In this document: one piece after another, positions 10,763-21,285 of the stretch
Layout of the letters: each line of letters begins with the position of its first letter
Numbering within the stretch: the first letter of the stretch is position 1
Assembly: GCA_029204225.1 (NCBI GenBank)
Contig: CM055106.1
Coordinates: 35,064,361 to 35,128,360 of the forward strand
Direction of reading: 5' to 3'
Length of the DNA stretch: 64,000 nt
Origin: Diphasiastrum complanatum
Lineage: Eukaryota; Streptophyta; Lycopodiopsida; Lycopodiales; Lycopodiaceae
The notes under the pieces: generated by a model
What the model saw: only the letters and a program-made list of their open reading frames with translations
Told to the model about the DNA's origin: nothing
Databases searched by the model: none
Translations under genes and position numbers: made by a program

Positions 10763-11809
10763 CTTGGTAGTGCTTGCTTTGCACATATTCCCTTGGAAAC
10801 AAGAAGGAAGGATGATCCAAGCTCATGGATCATGATTGGATACTCATCCATCAAGGAGGCCTTTAGTGTCTTTACACTCTCTATTTCAAATGTGATCGTG
10901 AATAGAGATGTCATATTGCATGAAGATTCAATCTTGGAAGTGGCCGAGATCAATGCTTCTCAAGAAGCATCACAAGTTATCCTTTTTGAAGGTATTCAAG
11001 CTATGATGGGGCCAATGTGTGAGGAGGAGTTTCTTCTTCATATGATTTCAAGAAGATCTTCAAGATGCATGGCCGAGTCTTTGTGGCTCACCTTACATGG
11101 CAAAGAGGGGCATCTTTCATGTTGTATCTACTACAACACATTCATATATGCTTCTCTTCCTTTGCTTGAAATGCTATCTTGCTTCATTGAATTTTTTGGA
11201 TCTCAAAGTTCAAGAAAAGCTATACTAGTTTTGTATGATGCTTATGGTATGGACATGTTTCTTGTCATTATTGACTTAGATGTGTTTCCAATACTTTTTG
11301 AAAGCAAGATATTGTATTGTCAAAAGTATGCTCTTGGTTCTAGTAAGAACAAGATTGAGCTTGGTACTCACTTTTTTGAAAATCATGTTTTCACATGTTT
11401 TGAGGCAAATTGTAAACTCCTCTTGAGATTAAGTGAAGCATCCAAAGTGGACACTTACATCCTTGAGAGAGTAACTAGCCTAAAAAAGATCAAGATAGTC
11501 TTTGATATCAAGATTAGATCCATCATGGATATAGTTCATTGTATGTGGACTAGTCAAGCTAGAAAGCATAATCTTGATAATCATCATTGTTTCACATCTT
11601 ATGATCTTGATCTCCATGATACTTATGAGGCTTGGAAGCCTCAGATTTCTCTATTTATGGTGCATCCATCATGCAAGTGGAACTTTCAAGGAAAAGATCA
11701 TCATCAAGCATGGAGGAAGCCCATGATAATAGTGGCATATTGGTGGAGCACTCTTCAAAGGCATTGGCAAGAGATCTCTACCAAAGAGATCTTATCATGG
11801 ATATGGTGA
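10763..11809 (+). pseudogene. Integrase C-terminal remnant fused to an orphan ORF
   Basis: Past a stop, the same frame family continues: ACFAHIPLETRRK, MIGYSSIKEAFSVFTL and VNRDVILHEDS are the last motifs of a copia integrase. Beyond about 10940 the frame stays open for some 290 codons with no RT or RNase H motif. It is rich in Leu, Ile and His and resembles nothing I know. It is unusually long for decayed sequence next to LTRs that differ at only some 18 positions. It could be a coding filler unique to this non-autonomous family or chance. Confidence 0.55.
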
Positions 11810-11920
11810 GGGTGCTGCTATGATGGATCCCTTGGCTGATCTTCACTTCTTATGCATACCAAAGGATCCACTCAAAAAGATTTACAAACTTCTCAAGTGA
11901 TCTACTACCTTTCCAAGCTA

Positions 11921-11935
11921 TTTTTTGAGGAGGAG
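11921..11935 (+). promoter_or_regulatory. Polypurine tract of copia family 2
   Basis: TTTTTTGAGGAGGAG directly before the 3' LTR at 11936. Confidence 0.75.
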
Positions 11936-12755
11936 TGTGAGAAATTGGCAAAAATCTAGCTTGGTATCTTTTATGATAGAAGTTTGTAAGTGAATCTCAC
12001 ATGTGTGGAGGATGTTCCCACGTGTGGACAATTGTAAAGTAAATCAAAATGTTTGATATAGGGGTCTCATAGAATTTCATAGTCAAGCATTTAGGTGTAG
12101 GATGTTGATAGGGTCAAATTTGGCATAGATGGCAAATTATCCATTTCCACTTGTAATGCCAATATTGAGCCAAAATAGAGCCAAACTTGTGCCAATTAGA
12201 GTGTAGACAAGTGTCATGTTTTTTTTTTATGAAGCTTAAGAGGTCCAATAGGATTTAGAGGTGGAACCTTGTGAGGTCCAATAGAAAATTGAGGTGTGCT
12301 TGAATATAGTCCAATAGAATTTAGAGGTGCATGGATCAATGGTCCAATAGGATTAAGAGGTGGGAAAGTGTGATCCAATCATAGTTAAGCATAGTGGTAG
12401 CTCATGAATCTATTAGTATCATTGTACTCCTCTTTTTGGATCTAATTGATTTTGAGATTGAGTGGATTTTGAGTGTCATTGAATTTCTAACTTTCTCTCT
12501 CTACCTGAGAGCTCATGATGGTTTTTCTCTCTCTACCCGAGGAAAGCAGCTTGTTTTTACTTAGAATACTTTTGGAACACTTCTCACACGTGTGAGTGAG
12601 AGTTGGAAGTGATTGAATGCATGTAGTAGTGTGTTTTTGCCATAGGATTCAAGATTGATCTTGAATCTCAATCTAGTCTTGATCTTGGTGCATCTACACA
12701 CCTTAGGAGATCACAAGTACATGTAGTGGACAGTCTACACGTGTGAAATTCAACA
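11936..12755 (+). repeat. 3' LTR of copia family 2
   Basis: Starts TGTGAGAA and ends TTCAACA as in the 5' copy; a T-run expansion near 12220 and small indels distinguish them. Confidence 0.92.
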
Positions 12756-12847
12756 ATTGTCAGAATAAACTTGCAAGAAAAATTATACACTCATATTCAA
12801 ATAACAAATAAAGTGCAATTGATGTCAATATCAATAACAATATATAC

Positions 12848-12942
12848 CTGCTGTTGCGATCATGAGATGAATCGCTATCTGATGATAATGACATCGTCGA
12901 TGACATATACACATTGTAGCCAACTACTCTATACCACATCAT
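12848..12942 (-). CDS. CACTA gene exon 1 (candidate)
   Basis: Encodes a Ser/Asp-rich start (MSSTMSLSSDSDSSHDRNS), with a second upstream ATG pair at about 12940. It ends at a GTATAT donor that pairs in frame with the exon 2 acceptor at 7627. Before the copia insertion the intron would have been only about 125 bases. No domain is visible; the acidic Ser-rich N-terminus is common in CACTA proteins. Confidence 0.45.
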
Positions 12943-13974
12943 AAGTAATCGTTATGAGACTGTATGTTTTGAACAAATATAATAAAATTTGTTAAAGACA
13001 TGCCAACATCTAATCCATGTATATTCTACTTATGCTTAATGTAAATCTAATATTCTAGTAACATTGCTATCAAGAAAATTACTTGGGTGGGGCAACACGA
13101 GCAATCAAAATGAGGTTCATACTGACAAATGTTAGACATCAGTAGATAGTGTGTGCAGGCCTATCTCAACTAATTTAAAGACCACATAGCAGTCAATGTT
13201 CGAAGCTCTCAGTTTAAACTCTTGTCTAAGATGAGTGATGATCTCAAAGTAAATCTCTTTGGATTGGCCTAGTGTGCCATGGTATCTCATGATGAGCAAT
13301 ATGCATTCGCCCTTTCTATCTATGTTTGCTTTGTATGCAAGAAATCATATACTAGATAACACACCATTGATCAACATCTTTATTACAATGCTAAATGATA
13401 TTTCAACTAATTACTATGACTTCATATAAGGTTATATAGGTCACACACCAACAATTAAAAAGATTTATCATATAGGTCACATATCACTAAGGTCCTCAAT
13501 ATAACATAAATGCTTTTGATCATGAATCTAAATTACCCCATGCAACCATTTAAGATGCCACATGACAAAAGCAAAAAAAAATTATTTGACCATGTAATTA
13601 TGTCATCAAATTTTTCAAATCTATGACACCTAGATTATTAATAGACTAAATGTTTTATGGCATCATCGATTTGACATAATATTATGTCATAAAATCCTAA
13701 AAAAACTCGTCAAATTACTTCTTTAATAATAATATGTACTATTTCTTATCTCATGATTTTGTCTTGTATGTCAAATCTCAAGAAAAATAAAATTTATAAC
13801 AATATAAAACTAGTTTTAACAATTAAATACTACCATAATGATCTTTGAATTGATTTTTTTACATTCCATCATATTAAAAAACATATTTTATGTAAAATCC
13901 TACAATAAAATATTCTCATAAAATCTAGAAAAGATTATGAGAATATTGAATGACATTTGAAGCATGCAAGCCCA
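12943..13974. other. AT-rich stretch upstream of the CACTA gene
   Basis: No coding signal. It is very AT-rich and contains an 18-bp perfect palindrome, TGACATAATATTATGTCA (13672-13689), with related half sites around it (GACATAA, ATGTCAT). It could be subterminal DNA of the CACTA element, but I could not find a CACTA terminal inverted repeat. Confidence 0.4.
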
Positions 13975-14014
13975 TGTGGGGGACCATCTCACGTGCCAAG
14001 AGAGGGAAAAAAAA

Positions 14015-14090
14015 ACGCGTGGAACATCCACGCATGGATATTGCGTGGATTATCCACGCGTGGATAACTTCTGCGTGTATAATCCACACG
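14015..14090. repeat. Left array of GTGGATAATCCACGC-like motifs
   Basis: Four to five copies, alternating as GCGTGGATTATCCACGCGTG and looser versions (GCGTGTATAATCCACACG). The motif is a palindrome around AT. Confidence 0.8.
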
Positions 14091-14432
14091 AAATTTGAAT
14101 GCCAATAAAATGGCATTTTCGTGAGCATTTTTGCTCCTCTTCTTTTGCTTTCAAATTTTATAGGTTTTCTAATCTAGTGTTTAGTGCCCTTGCTTGCTAT
14201 TGCTCTTCTAAGCTCTATAGATCTTGCTTGCTTGCTTGCTTGCTTTTGGTTGCTCTTCATTGCTAGTGATCTTGCTCTTGTTTTTGCTTGCTCTATTGAT
14301 CTTCTTTGTTCTTGCTTACTATTAATCTATTGCTTTCTATTCATTGCTTACTCTTCTAATCTAAAAGTCTTCAATACTCTTTCACTCCCATTCTCCACTA
14401 CTTTCTAACTTTTAAAGTTTTTCTTTGATACA

Positions 14433-15137
14433 ATGTCTTTAAGTGGTAGGTCAAGTGGAAGGTCAAGTGGGAGACCATCTAGGAGAAGAGCTTGTGAGAA
14501 GCCCGAAGAATATAATCAAGAGTGGTTTGAGAATCTATCTCCTCAACAAAGAGATAGAATAAAAAATCTTGTGTTATCTTCTTCGGGTGAATCATCCGAT
14601 AGAAGAGCTTCCGAAGATGCCCCTTCCCAAGAATCGTGTAGTGTGTATTATGATCTTAATCCATGTGGTGGAGTTATAAAAAGTACGCGTGGCAATGTAG
14701 TTCATGCCTGTTTGCGTGATTTAGTTGCCTTATATTTTGGTAAAGATTACATGATCGATTGGTCCTCCCAATCGCTTGAAGACAAAAATAAAATAATAGA
14801 GACTTTGTATTTTGAATTCCCTCAATCCAATGCTTTTAGTAGGACTTGGGCCTTGAATACAATGTGCCTTTGGATTCGAAACAAAAGGCAATTAATGAGA
14901 AGAGCCGTGAGGAATTCCAAGAATCTCACAAAGCTTGGATGGTGCTCCAAAAGGGATTGGAGGAAGGTGGAAGGGGAATTGTTGCAAAACAATCCCCAAA
15001 AGTATGAACAACAATGTAGGGCCGCCGTCGAGAAGCTCTTAAAACATGGCCAAAGTCACTTGGAATCGGGAGGAAGGGGTAATCTAGAGGCCCAATTTAT
15101 AAGTGCAATATTTTTTAATATGATTCTATTTTTGTAG
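14433..15137 (+). CDS. Transposon-associated protein (Transposase_24-like), first exon
   Basis: A 234-codon frame opening MSLSGRSSGRSSGRPSRRRA. Residues about 130-215 hold FSRTWALNTMCLWIRNKR, GWCSKRDWRKVEGELLQ and KYEQQCRAAVEKLLKHG. This arrangement resembles the plant Ptta/En/Spm Transposase_24 family, which accompanies some DNA transposons and may bind their ends. The true exon probably ends near residue 220 (EAQF); the last residues look like intron. A leader rich in TTGC repeats (14226-14250) precedes it. The family call is a weak match from memory. Confidence 0.45.
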   Translation: MSLSGRSSGRSSGRPSRRRACEKPEEYNQEWFENLSPQQRDRIKNLVLSSSGESSDRRASEDAPSQESCSVYYDLNPCGGVIKSTRGNVVHACLRDLVALYFGKDYMIDWSSQSLEDKNKIIETLYFEFPQSNAFSRTWALNTMCLWIRNKRQLMRRAVRNSKNLTKLGWCSKRDWRKVEGELLQNNPQKYEQQCRAAVEKLLKHGQSHLESGGRGNLEAQFISAIFFNMILFL

Positions 15138-15207
15138 TGAGATTGTTAATGTTTTTTATTGCTAAACTATATTGTATTGCTAAACTATGTTTTATTGTTG
15201 AATGTAG

Positions 15208-15314
15208 CTTAGTGATTTTGGAAGACACATGACCGTCGCGGAGTACAAGCAAGGTTACGATCATGGATATGTCGGCCTTAAGGCTTTTATGGAATCTCAT
15301 GGATTGTTTCCAAT
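15208..15314 (+). CDS. Transposon protein, probable second exon
   Basis: After a TGTAG acceptor, the frame FGRHMTVAEYKQGYDHGYVG and LKAFMESHGLFPI is open and ends at a GTAAAC donor. The acceptor phase does not match a clean GT donor in exon 1, so the join is uncertain. Confidence 0.4.
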
Positions 15315-15412
15315 CGTAAACTCTTAACCTTTATTGTTTTGTGATTGTTTACTTTGTGGTTTACAAGTAAGTTTAATCTCAATTTAATTAAATCTTTGAT
15401 TCTATTTTGTAG

Positions 15413-15569
15413 AGAGGCTCTACAACTTCAAGTGTTCGTGATGTGGAAGAAAATGGAAGAGAATGTGGAAGAGTACGTGAATGAAAGCGAAGGGGAGTTT
15501 GAAGATGTGGACACCAATGTACATCTACAAGATGAAGGAGACGAGGAGGGAAGAAGTGATGATGAGTAG
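15413..15569 (+). CDS. Transposon protein, probable last exon
   Basis: Follows a TTTTGTAG acceptor. Two frames are possible: RGSTTSSVRDVEENGRECGR ending soon at TGA, in phase with the previous exon, or an acidic frame (ENVEEYVNESEGEFEDVDT) to TAG at 15567-15569. I cannot choose between them. Confidence 0.35.
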
Positions 15570-16350
15570 AGGATTTTAAATTAAATGTAAGGTCTTGCAG
15601 AAGGCAATGTAGGAAGAGAGAATTTATTCTCTCATCAATGTACTTGTTTTTAAATCAATCAATATAATGTTTTGGCATCACATCATTCTTGCAAAATTTT
15701 TGAATGCATATATTTTTAATCCATGAATGCAAATGTATACTCTATTGAATGCACATCTATTGATTGCAAATGTATCTATTGATGTATTCAATGCATTGTA
15801 TAGTCTATTTAATACACATCTATGCAATGCAAATGTATCCATTGATGAATTCAATACAATGTATCTATTTTAGCACATGATTTGCATGCTAGAATGCACA
15901 ATAAAAAGTAATGGAAAGCACAATGGAAAGTAATGGAAATAGATAACACATTAAGTTATCAACTAAATATCAAATGAATCAAAATAATTGTGAATTTACC
16001 TTTACTATTGTATCTCCATTGTTTTGCAATCTTTGCTTTTCCTTTTGCATGCACTTGATCTTTGAATCCTTTGCAATGAAAGCTATTTTTCATATCCAAA
16101 CCTACATCACAAACATAAAAGATCTTAAAACTTATGATCACAAAACACATACTATTAACATCCATCAATGAACTAAAAATCCTAAACACTATCAATCTTC
16201 TCACTCACATTCATCCTCATCTCATTCTCACTCCCATCTATACTCTCTTTTCCTCTCTCTCACACAACACAAAAATAGAAAGTCACCTCTAGTTTCGGAG
16301 CAAACCACTTTTTGGTTCGCGCCAAATGTTTTTTTTTGGACAAAAAATTT
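15570..16350. other. 3' flank of the transposon gene
   Basis: No gene seen. At 15700-15870 are diverged repeats of an (A)TGCA(A)ATGTATCTATTGA theme. The rest is AT-rich. Confidence 0.5.
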
Positions 16351-16810
16351 TGCATGGATTATCCACGCATGGATAATCCACGCAAATTCCAGAAACCTTT
16401 CCGTGTGGATATAAAAAAAAATTTATCCATGCGGTATCCACGGCCTCAACTCTCTGGATTTTGCGTGGATAAAGCAAATTTAGCATGGATAATCCACGCA
16501 TGGATAACTATCCAAGCAGTATCCACACAAAAGCTGAGCCTTTTTTATTTTAGTTTTACTATGGCATGGATTATCCACACGAAATTAGAATTCCTATTTT
16601 CAGCTCCGGGTGTCAGAGGTTTGCCCGGATGCCGGTAGTCGGACTTGGCGTGGATAATCCTCACATACATAATCCACGCATTTTGAATTTCACGACATCC
16701 GGCCGATCTGCTGCCAGAAAAGACATTTGCGTGGAACATCCACGCGAGGATAATCCACGTGCTTGTATCCACGCGTATATCCACGCCAATCCACGACTAT
16801 ATCCATGCGA
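16351..16810. repeat. Right array of GTGGATAATCCACGC-like motifs
   Basis: More than a dozen copies of TGGATA/TATCCA(C)GC in both orientations over 460 bases. A 20-base match, ATCCACACGAAATT(T/A)GAAT, is shared in direct orientation with the left array (about 14082 and 16574). Confidence 0.85.
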
Positions 16811-16894
16811 ATTTTTTTTTGCCCACGTGTCCTCCTTTGTATTGTGCGTAAATATTTGCTATATGTGTTCTTGTGTACGAAAATATTTTACAAA

Positions 16895-17104
16895 TTTACA
16901 TTTCCAATAATGTTAGCATATGCTATCACTGCACACAAAGCACAAGGTGTGACCATTCGGGAAAAAGCCATCCTAGATATAAGATCAAATTTTGCACTTG
17001 GCTTGATTTATGTCATGTTATCTCGAGTAACAAAACGTGAAAACTTGTTGTTAACAACTAAATTGACACCAGAACATTTCCAACCGATATTAATTTTCAT
17101 CTAA
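16895..17104 (+). pseudogene. PIF1-type helicase C-terminal fragment
   Basis: The reading FPIMLAYAITAHKAQGVTI, then LIYVMLSRVTKRENLL and LTPEHFQPI, carries the last superfamily 1 helicase motifs of PIF1 proteins (AxTxHKxQG and YVxLSRVT). PIF1 helicases unwind DNA; such domains occur in Helitron transposases and in stand-alone PIF1. The upstream two thirds, including the Walker A motif, are missing, and the fragment starts near 16860 next to the motif array. It is followed by a gene for a GIY-YIG nuclease. Confidence 0.75.
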
Positions 17105-17373
17105 AACATAAATATCCGAGATATTGCCATATCTTCAGCGATGTACTATAATCATTTCTACCCACTTATTTTGTCTTCATGTATGATCATATATTTTTAT
17201 TTTTATATATGTCTTTCTAATATTTGTAGATTATCAGAAAAGAAAATGGCATCCAAAATTGAGTATGATCCAAAAGAGGTAATTATACAAATTTCATTTC
17301 CACTTTGGACTCATAAATGTCCTTTCTAGCAATAACCACAATATCAAATTCATTGTTTCAGTGATTCCGAAAA

Positions 17374-17742
17374 TTGAAAGCCGAGGTGTCCTCTTCAAAA
17401 ACTTCTCCTGAAATAACATCATCCACTAAAAAAATATTCTCAACAACAAAACAGATGTTCTTATTGAACTCCTGTGGTATTGATCCAAACACATACAAGG
17501 AAGGCTTCCAAACAAATTTAGCTCTAAGCGGATTCATTGAACAAAAGAAGCACGAAAGAGGCCAATACATCAATCAATATCATGGAGACCCAATCGAAGG
17601 TATATTCTATTCTTATTATTTTATAATTTTGTAACATTCTATTTTTCTAAATGTCCATTTTTAATCACCTAGTACATTAATACAAAATTTCTTGCAGGAA
17701 GAAACTTCTCCATCGGCATTGCCATCTGCATCCAGTATGCAG
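17374..17742 (+). pseudogene. Putative middle exons upstream of the GIY-YIG exon
   Basis: An open stretch at 17374-17600 (SSSKTSPEITSSTKKIFSTT, then NLALSGFIEQKKHERGQYIN) ends at a GTATAT donor. A 45-base exon candidate lies at 17698-17742 between CTTGCAG and GTGAAT. Splice phases do not connect cleanly in one path. An earlier short exon candidate is near 17231-17277 (KKMASKIEYDPKE). No domain recognised. Confidence 0.35.
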
Positions 17743-17819
17743 GTGAATTTGAACTATACAATGACCTTCTTCTTTATTTATAAGCTTTCCATTAAACTAA
17801 TACGATTTCCGCTTGCAAG

Positions 17820-18153
17820 AAACAACATCAACAAAAAAACATCCAAGATCAAATATTCAATCTACAAAATAGGATACAAAGAAACCCATGGTGTCTACAT
17901 CGGCCAAACATGCAATCTACGACGCCGATTGCAACACCATGCAAGGCTACCACCCAAAAAAATGAGAAAACACTATTCTATGGACCGATATTTTTATGAG
18001 CAGTTTCATGTTCAAGTTTTAGATGTTGTTGAAGATAGAAAAATAGCTAACAAAATCGAAAGGTTTTATGTTCGACATTACAAATCAACAAGCGAGTCTG
18101 GATACAACACACTAAGATGTAATCTTGTAATTCAAAGGCATACTGGTATTTAA
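17820..18153 (+). CDS. GIY-YIG endonuclease domain, terminal exon
   Basis: The frame encodes YSIYKIGYKETHGVYIGQTC, NLRRRLQHHARLPPKKMRKH, then VLDVVEDRKIANKIERFYVR and STSESGYNTL before a TAA. The GVYIGQT motif, the downstream Arg of NLRRRLQHH, and the late Glu in KIERFYV match the GIY-YIG catalytic pattern (Tyr, Arg, Glu). Such nucleases nick or cut DNA and occur in homing endonucleases, repair nucleases and Penelope-type retroelements. Here it is not next to RT; its neighbour is a PIF1 helicase fragment. The exon may start at 17820 or 17848, as both have an AAG acceptor. No inactivating change is seen in the domain. Confidence 0.8.
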
Positions 18154-19619
18154 AGAGACACAAGCTCCTATAATTCTGTTCATAACACATTTCTCACATG
18201 CCTTTTGTGTATGCCTGCCAATTAAGCTTTTGGCTTGTTAATTTCAAATTTTGCTTTTTTCTTATGCTATCTGTTACAACAACTTGGTTTTTTGCAAATT
18301 GTAATTCTAACAATTTTAGATACAGTTTTTTTAAGCTTTGAAAGTTCTTGATTTTTGTTATGACTCTTACAAATAAGTCAATAGCCTCGTTTTCTACAAC
18401 TCAATGCAACGTTAGAATTGTGTAGCCAGTTGTAACTTTTACAATGTGTCAATAGAACATGTCTTCAAGTCAATGCAAGGCTAGAATTGATAGTTAGTTT
18501 TGCTTATGTGATAATCGAGGTTGGATGTTTTTTTTCCCTCCTCGCGATGGCGGTTGTAGCAACGTGTAGTGTGTTGGCCTCCTCTTTGTTTTTGCAAAAC
18601 CTTTTTAGAATTTTTGAATAGGGGTCTAGGCCTTTACTTTGTGCTAGGGTTTTTTTTTATGCTAAAGTTGATTTGGGGTTTTCTTTAAAAAAAAAAAAAA
18701 AAAAACCCTACGGTACCTTTGATAGCGTTTTTGCTTTTGGTTGGACCTTGTCTTGGTTTGCATGCGTGAGGAGTTATTTAATGAGAATGGATATTTATTC
18801 ACTAGCTACTTTTAATTTTTCTTCCTTTAATCGCATGGAAAAATGGCTAAGCCTAATGAGGTGTAACCAAAAGTGAAACTTTGTATTGATTTAGGTTGTA
18901 AATTTCGAAAAAATCTAATTAAATCGGTAGTTGAGAATGCAATTAGCTATTCTCCCAACCTTAACTGGGAGAATATTTGGGGAATAATTTTATTATCCTA
19001 ATGTTATGTCTATGTGATTGGATCCATGGATTTAGGATTGGCAATAAAATATTGTTTCTCATGGTAATTTTCCCCAGGCAAGTACATGTTAGTGGAATTT
19101 CGGATTCCTAGTACTGTGTTTTTTATTGGCTTAACTCTGGAATAGAAATATTTCTAGTTAATTGAGTTAAATAGTATTTTCGGTTCTTCCTTTTGGACTC
19201 GATGGTGCATCGATAAGCTTATCTTAAATGATTATGATCTTTAAGATAAGGCAAGCTAAAGCTTGGGTCAACTATTGGCATATCACATTGACCAATGACA
19301 AAAATTACTATTGCATTTTTTAATTTTTTTTCAATGAATCAGGTACCTTATTTAAATTATGGAAGAGCTAGCTAGTGGATTTATTGATGCTCTGATTAAT
19401 ATCAAACTAACTTTAATAGCTCTTTTGCTAAAATCATCAAAAGGAGCATTTTGAGACTTTTTGGACATGGTCTTTGCTTAATTTTTGGGATGTTCCTTGA
19501 ATGGTTTATGAGTATTTTCTCAGAAGCATGTGCACTATGTTTTTTTATGCTTTATTTTGGACAAATTTATCAATAGACATATCTACAAATAGCATTTTTG
19601 ATTTGTTGAGAGAACCATT
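18154..19619. other. Non-coding interval
   Basis: AT-rich with no supported gene. It holds an A-run (about 18688-18706) and a T-run near 18650. No tRNA or other RNA gene is recognised. Confidence 0.5.
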
Positions 19620-20620
19620 TGTAGAAAACTTTGGGAAATCGATTGATATTGGATTAGTAGAGCTCTGATAGAAACAGATACTCAGATACCATATCGAAAA
19701 TCAATGGAAACGTGGTGCAGCGAAAGTGGAGCAGGTGGTGATGGATCGGAAGTGCGGCACTTACCAGCAATGCATTCAAGATGGATCAAACAATACAATG
19801 CGCAATGGAACTAAAACGTAGACAAAAACTTGCACTTTGATAATTATCAAAAATGGAGTACAAGAGCGTGAAGCTGGGCACAAATCGGTGGGCGCAAATA
19901 CTAGGCTTTAGTTGAGTTCATTGATGTTGGGAAAAACGGAATGCTCGAATACTAAAAAACAACAATACTAACTAATTGATTCTAAACTTACTTAACCACT
20001 GATCATCGTCACAGAATAATCCTTGTACATTGTTACAAAAGATGCTTGTCAGGGCATTGACTCTACTGGAAGTCAGATGATCAGTGCATTGGAATCCTAA
20101 GTTAATCTACTTATAGTCCCACATAAGGTAGTCGTAATTGTAATAGTATGCGGGTCAGATTTTTCTAATTAATAGTATTGAAAAATATACAAAGGGTCAA
20201 ATTTATACACTATGAACAGGGTCAGAAAAGTTTAGACCCGTCGATCCAATCCCCCAGGGTAGAACACGTTAGACCCACCAATCCGATCCAATCAAGGGTA
20301 GAAGACGTCCGGATTTTTTGCCTTGATCCTATTTGATCTAGGGTCAGAAAATCTCTCTTTGATGGAATTAACAATAGTTCAAAAAAGACTTGGGTCGGAA
20401 AACTTTGATCCTGAATTTTTCAATCTTCTATACAAAAATTCAAACCTTCTTCCGTTCTTTTTTTTGTTTTGTTTTCAAGGATAGATATTAACAAAAATTT
20501 TCCAGAATGCTCATTACCTAATGGAATTGGGCTTGAGCATAGAATTCGAACACTCCTTAATGTGGATCTTGAAAAGATTCGATTTTCAGATTCAGCTGAT
20601 TGTTAAATTTGAGATAGTGT

Positions 20621-20646
20621 CCCCCCCCCCCCCCCCCCCCCCCCCC
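20621..20646. repeat. Homopolymer of 26 C
   Basis: Uninterrupted C tract inside the family 3 copia remnant. Length may be unreliable in any assembly. Confidence 0.9.
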
Positions 20647-20732
20647 ACCATCCTAGTAGTCTGTGCAGATCGAATATGACTAATTTGAGAGTCTCTAATA
20701 TTCAGAGTGATTAAGACCAAAGTCTTGCCATC

Positions 20733-20939
20733 TCATTGCCTCCATTTGGTTATGCTAGTTGCATCAGCCTCTGGCTTGATTTTGGTACCATCAACTATGT
20801 CCCACAGTTCCTTGGCCAATAGAACGACTCTCATCTTGAACTTCCAAAGATGGTAGTTCTCTCCATCGAGCTTGTCAATTAGAGAGAAACTAGAAGTAGA
20901 ATCCATTCTGGTATTTGGTACGATATCATTGGTAGACAC
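20733..20939 (-). pseudogene. Copia gag N-terminus, family 3
   Basis: SSFSLIDKLDGENYHLWKFK, then VVLLAKELWDIVDG, is the classic start of plant copia gag (LDGxNYxxWKxxM). It is open for only 68 codons and then lost; all later domains are absent. Confidence 0.75.
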
Positions 20940-21038
20940 AACAATAACAGAATACTATTTGTTGCGCACTTGCTGAAATGAAGTCTTGGTAGAAACCAGA
21001 CTAAATCTACAATGAAAATGTAGATTATTGAGCCACAA

Positions 21039-21050
21039 GCTCTGATACCA
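21039..21050 (-). promoter_or_regulatory. Primer binding site, tRNA-iMet type
   Basis: The minus strand reads TGGTATCAGAGC, directly abutting the repeat that starts at 21051. Confidence 0.8.
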
Positions 21051-21285
21051 TGTAGAAAATCGATGGAAATCGATTGATATCAGATTAGTAGAGCTCTGAT
21101 AGAAATAGATGCTCAGATACCATGTTGGAAATTGATAGAAATGTGATGCAGTGGAAGTGGAGTAGGTGGTGATGGATCGAAAGTGCGACAGTTACCAGCA
21201 ATGCATTCAAGATGGATCGACCAATATAATTTGCACTCTGATCATTATCAAAAATAGAGTACAAGAGTGTGAAGTTGGTGTAGTG

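Larger units (their letters stand above)
7660..12755 (+). mobile_element. Copia-type LTR retrotransposon, family 2, gag-protease plus orphan ORF (5.10 kb)
   Basis: LTRs at 7660-8477 (818 bp) and 11936-12755 (820 bp) differ at roughly 18 places by eye. Target duplication ATTGT, primer site TGGTATCAAAGCC at 8478 and a polypurine tract at 11921 are all present. The interior codes for gag-protease, the last part of integrase, then an ORF of unknown origin. The integrase catalytic core, RT and RNase H are missing, so it must move, if at all, with borrowed enzymes. It sits in an intron of the CACTA transposase gene, in antisense. Confidence 0.92.
13975..16830 (+). mobile_element. Candidate DNA transposon with subterminal palindromic motif arrays
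   Basis: Dense copies of a GTGGATAATCCACGC-like motif occur at 14015-14090 and 16351-16810, bracketing one transposon-like gene. Subterminal motif arrays are typical of En/Spm-type elements, where they bind the element's regulatory protein. Outermost sequences share a CACGTG, then a nine-A run, then CGC(G/A)TGGA order in inverted orientation. Exact ends and target duplication are not resolved. Confidence 0.45.
19620..21285 (-). mobile_element. Truncated copia element, family 3
   Basis: Two copies of one repeat, starting TGTAGAAAA at 19620 and 21051 and sharing the GATTAGTAGAGCTCTGATAG block, behave as LTRs. They agree for about 230-240 bases before diverging near 19880 and 21285. A primer site abuts the right copy, and a gag start lies between, so the element is a deletion remnant reading leftwards. 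Confidence 0.65.

Noticed and set aside
17820..18153. Penelope-type retroelement
   Set aside because: The GIY-YIG domain is present but there is no reverse transcriptase nearby in the same orientation.
20621..20646. Functional i-motif or G-quadruplex from the 26-C tract
   Set aside because: A homopolymer alone inside a dead retroelement is not evidence of function and may be an assembly-length artefact.
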